DNA of 8,075 nucleotides. Source: a bacterium. Its GTDB lineage: Bacteria > Bacillota > Negativicutes > Acidaminococcales > Acidaminococcaceae. A program made the translations under genes and the position numbers. The stretch lies in assembly GCA_004562175.1 (NCBI GenBank), contig SFRS01000024.1:1-8075 (forward strand), given 5' to 3'. Positions 6,455-8,075 of this stretch are shown here, in pieces (position 1 is the stretch's first letter; the number at the start of each line of letters is the position of its first letter). The notes below the pieces were generated by a model. It did no database searches. It was not told the origin of the DNA and worked only from the letters and a program-made list of their open reading frames with translations.

Positions 6455-6479
6455 ATTAATAGTAAATGGAGGGGTATGT

Positions 6480-7736
6480 ATGTTTTTGATTATTGGTGCG
6501 CTCGTGGTTTTGGGCGTAATCTATCTGCTTTTAAAGCGCCATGAGTCCCGCATGGTTTTAATTGCAGCTGGTATTTTGATGTGTATTATCGGTGGCAAGC
6601 CCATGGCTGCTCTGGATGCTTTTGCTAAGAGCATGACTAATGCTGGCTTGATTACCTCTGTGTGCTCCTGCATGGGCTTTGCTTGGTGCATGAAGTACAC
6701 CGGCTGCGACAAGCATTTGGTTGTGGCTATTGGCAAGGTGCTGAAGAAGATGGGCTTCCTCCTGATTCCCGGCGCTACCCTGGCAACCTTCGTTGTTAAT
6801 ATCGCTATCCCCAGTGCTGCAGGCTGCAGTGCTGCTGTAGGCGTTATCTTTATTCCTATTTTGATGGCTGCAGGCGTGCATCCGGCTATGGCTGCTGCTG
6901 CTGTTAAGTCCGGTACTTATGGCAGCATGCTGAACCCTGGCTTGGTACACAATGGCGTTATCGCAAAGCTGGCTGGCGTGCAAATCACTGATGTTATCGG
7001 TAACCATATGATGGCTACTGTAGCAGGCGTTGTGGTAGCTGCTGCTGTGCTTACTGTTGTGGCCATCGTATTGAAGGAAAACAAGGGCTATGTGCCTGAG
7101 GGCAGTGTTATTGATGACGAGAGCTTCTCTGTAAATCCGCTGTACGCTATTATGCCTTTGATTCCGGTTATTATCCTGATGCTGGGCAGTACTAAGGTTG
7201 TGCCTATTCTGAAGATGGGTGTACCTCATGCTATGATTATTGGCGCTATCCTTGCTTTGGCTGCAACCCGCAAGAGTCCTGTTGAGTTGACTAAGAGCTT
7301 CTTCAATGGTATGGGCGATGCGTATGCTAATATCATCGGTATCATTATTTCCGTTGGTGTTTTCGTAGCTGGCTTGAATGCTCTGGGTCTGATTAAGGCT
7401 TTGATTGCTTGGATGCTGCATTCCACTGGCATTGTGAAGATTGCTGCAACCTTTGGTCCGTTCCTGCTGGCGTTGATTTCCGGCTCCGGTGACGCAGCTA
7501 CTGTTGCCTTCAACGAGGCTGTAACTCCGCATGCTGTAGAGTTTGGTATTTCCACCATGAATATGGGCTCCATTGCTGCCTTGGGCGGCACCCTGGGCCG
7601 TACTATTTCTCCTATCGCTGGTGCAACTATTATTTGCGCAGGTATTGCAGGTGTTGACCCCATGGAGGTTTGCAAACGCAATGCGCTGGGTATCGTGTGC
7701 GCTCTGCTGGTAGGCATGGTTCTGCTGCTGTTCTAA
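6480..7736 (+). CDS. DcuC-family anaerobic C4-dicarboxylate carrier
   Basis: A 418-residue inner-membrane carrier with about 11-12 hydrophobic helices. Compared with E. coli DcuC as I recall it, shared blocks include NPLYAIMPLIPVI, FFNGMGDAYANIIG with VGVFVAGLNALGLIKALI, SGSGDAA (334-340), LGRTISPIAG (372-381) and DPMEVCKRNAL near the end. The family moves succinate, fumarate or malate in anaerobes, by exchange, efflux or uptake; direction and substrate cannot be told here. The protein is somewhat shorter than E. coli DcuC and carries several cysteines in one stretch (62, 64, 70, 76). Codons favour GCT, GTT, GGT and ACT, unlike the GCC/GTG-rich genes just upstream, and the ribosome binding site GGAGGGG is very strong, both consistent with high expression. 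It is a single-gene unit with terminators on both sides. In a succinate-consuming Negativicute this would be a main uptake route, which is inference. Confidence 0.88.
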   Translation: MFLIIGALVVLGVIYLLLKRHESRMVLIAAGILMCIIGGKPMAALDAFAKSMTNAGLITSVCSCMGFAWCMKYTGCDKHLVVAIGKVLKKMGFLLIPGATLATFVVNIAIPSAAGCSAAVGVIFIPILMAAGVHPAMAAAAVKSGTYGSMLNPGLVHNGVIAKLAGVQITDVIGNHMMATVAGVVVAAAVLTVVAIVLKENKGYVPEGSVIDDESFSVNPLYAIMPLIPVIILMLGSTKVVPILKMGVPHAMIIGAILALAATRKSPVELTKSFFNGMGDAYANIIGIIISVGVFVAGLNALGLIKALIAWMLHSTGIVKIAATFGPFLLALISGSGDAATVAFNEAVTPHAVEFGISTMNMGSIAALGGTLGRTISPIAGATIICAGIAGVDPMEVCKRNALGIVCALLVGMVLLLF

Positions 7737-7757
7737 TTTAAAATGTCCTGTAAAGTT

Positions 7758-7793
7758 GCCACCGTTAGTGAATAGCTAGCGGTGGCTTTTTCT
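7758..7793 (+). terminator. Rho-independent terminator after the DcuC-family gene
   Basis: The stem GCCACCGTTAG (7758-7768) / CTAGCGGTGGC (7776-7786) has eleven pairs, one of them G-U, around a seven-base loop, and is followed by TTTTTCTT. It lies 21 bases after the stop codon. Confidence 0.93.
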
Positions 7794-7905
7794 TATGGCT
7801 GATATCGCTCAAAGGTATACCTGTGAAGTGCTCCGGTCTGCGAATGCTTGATACAATGTCCACATAGAGCGCTTAATCCGTCAAGAGAAAAGCCTCCGAG
7901 AGCGT

Positions 7906-7937
7906 GACGAGGCGCTTCGCGAACATGCGAGCCTGTC
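7906..7937. other. Bulged hairpin inside the 3' element
   Basis: GAC (7906-7908), AGGC (7910-7913) and TCGC (7917-7920) pair with GCGA (7927-7930), GCCT (7931-7934) and GTC (7935-7937), giving eleven pairs with two bulges and a six-base loop GAACAT. A competing hairpin is possible between GCCTC (7892-7896) and GAGGC (7909-7913). Confidence 0.45.
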
Positions 7938-7940
7938 CGT

Positions 7941-7979
7941 TGCTATCGTAATTCGAGTATTCATAGCAATGCTATCGTA
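7941..7979. repeat. Ten-base direct repeats with an inverted copy between them
   Basis: TGCTATCGTA occurs at 7941-7950 and 7970-7979. Between them ATAGCAA (7963-7969) is the reverse complement of TTGCTAT (7940-7946) and can also pair with the second copy, so the middle arm has two possible partners. It lies within the larger inverted-repeat element. Confidence 0.55.
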
Positions 7980-8075
7980 GTCGCATTCTTGCCTCCGCCA
8001 CTTCCCGGGTATACGCTTTTCGCTTGCATAGTTTGGAAGAATTATAAAAGTAAAGCTACTTGGATGGCTCCCCCG

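Larger units (their letters stand above)
7811..8019. repeat. Structured non-coding element bounded by inverted repeats
   Basis: No credible gene was found in 7794-8075. The left arm (7815-7830, GTATACCTGTGAAGTG) pairs with the right arm (7999-8014, CACTTCCCGGGTATAC) at 14 Watson-Crick positions plus one G-U, with one mismatch. AAAG (7811-7814) and CTTT (8016-8019) extend the pairing past a one-base bulge. Inside, GAATGC (7842-7847) pairs with GCATTC (7983-7988), and a bulged hairpin lies at 7906-7937. Several nested pairings in one 200-base stretch suggest a folded RNA, an interspersed intergenic repeat or a small non-autonomous mobile element. No target-site duplication was seen. Strand of transcription, if any, is unknown. 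The pairing is seen directly; the nature of the element is inference. Confidence 0.5.

Noticed and set aside
6558..7532. Long minus-strand open frame opposite the DcuC-family gene
   Set aside because: Its protein is rich in Ser, His, Asn and Gln with no domain or Shine-Dalgarno site; it is the mirror of GCT/GTT-rich codons in a real membrane-protein gene.
7881..7964. 27-residue Ser/Arg-rich minus-strand frame in the 3' element
   Set aside because: No ribosome binding site precedes its ATG and composition follows from the structured GC-rich hairpins; not supported as a gene.

Overview
The window reads as ordinary chromosomal DNA from a bacterium of the Firmicutes lineage. The signs are strong GGAGG-type ribosome binding sites, two TTG starts, compact Rho-independent terminators and TATAAT-type -10 boxes. 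Base composition is near half GC by eye. An anaerobic gut member of the Negativicutes (Acidaminococcaceae, for example a Phascolarctobacterium-like organism) fits the gene set: a LarA-family nickel racemase, a DcuC-family C4-dicarboxylate carrier and an envelope phospho-transferase. That placement is inference; no rRNA or taxonomic marker is present.

Layout, all genes on the + strand. 1-60: terminator of a gene that lies to the left. 205-1482: LarA-family 2-hydroxyacid racemase/epimerase. 1587-2012: small XRE-family DNA-binding regulator with a basic, alanine-rich tail, read from its own promoter. 2045-2120: tRNA-Thr(CGT), followed by a strong terminator at 2130-2157. 2217-2825: divergent pyroglutamyl-peptidase. 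2842-2897: two-part hairpin that holds a -10 box and overlaps the ribosome binding site of the next gene. 2898-6340: three-gene envelope-lipid operon (GtrA-like membrane protein, soluble diacylglycerol-kinase-type lipid kinase, polytopic LtaS/EptA-like alkaline-phosphatase-superfamily transferase). 6397-6434: terminator. 6480-7736: DcuC-family carrier with codon choice unlike its neighbours. 7758-7793: terminator. 7794-8075: no gene, but a roughly 200-base structured element bounded by near-perfect inverted repeats.

How the genes fit together. The central operon makes biochemical sense: LtaS/EptA-type enzymes move a phospho-headgroup from a phospholipid and leave diacylglycerol, the neighbouring lipid kinase could return it to phosphatidic acid, and GtrA proteins are linked to moving polyprenyl-phosphate sugars across the membrane. 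The LarA homologue and the DcuC carrier both fit anaerobic organic-acid metabolism but are separate transcription units. No defence system, mobile-element gene, CRISPR array or biosynthetic cluster is visible. The points most worth checking are the 3' structured element, the hairpin/promoter/ribosome-binding-site overlap before gtrA, and altered active-site residues in the Pcp homologue.
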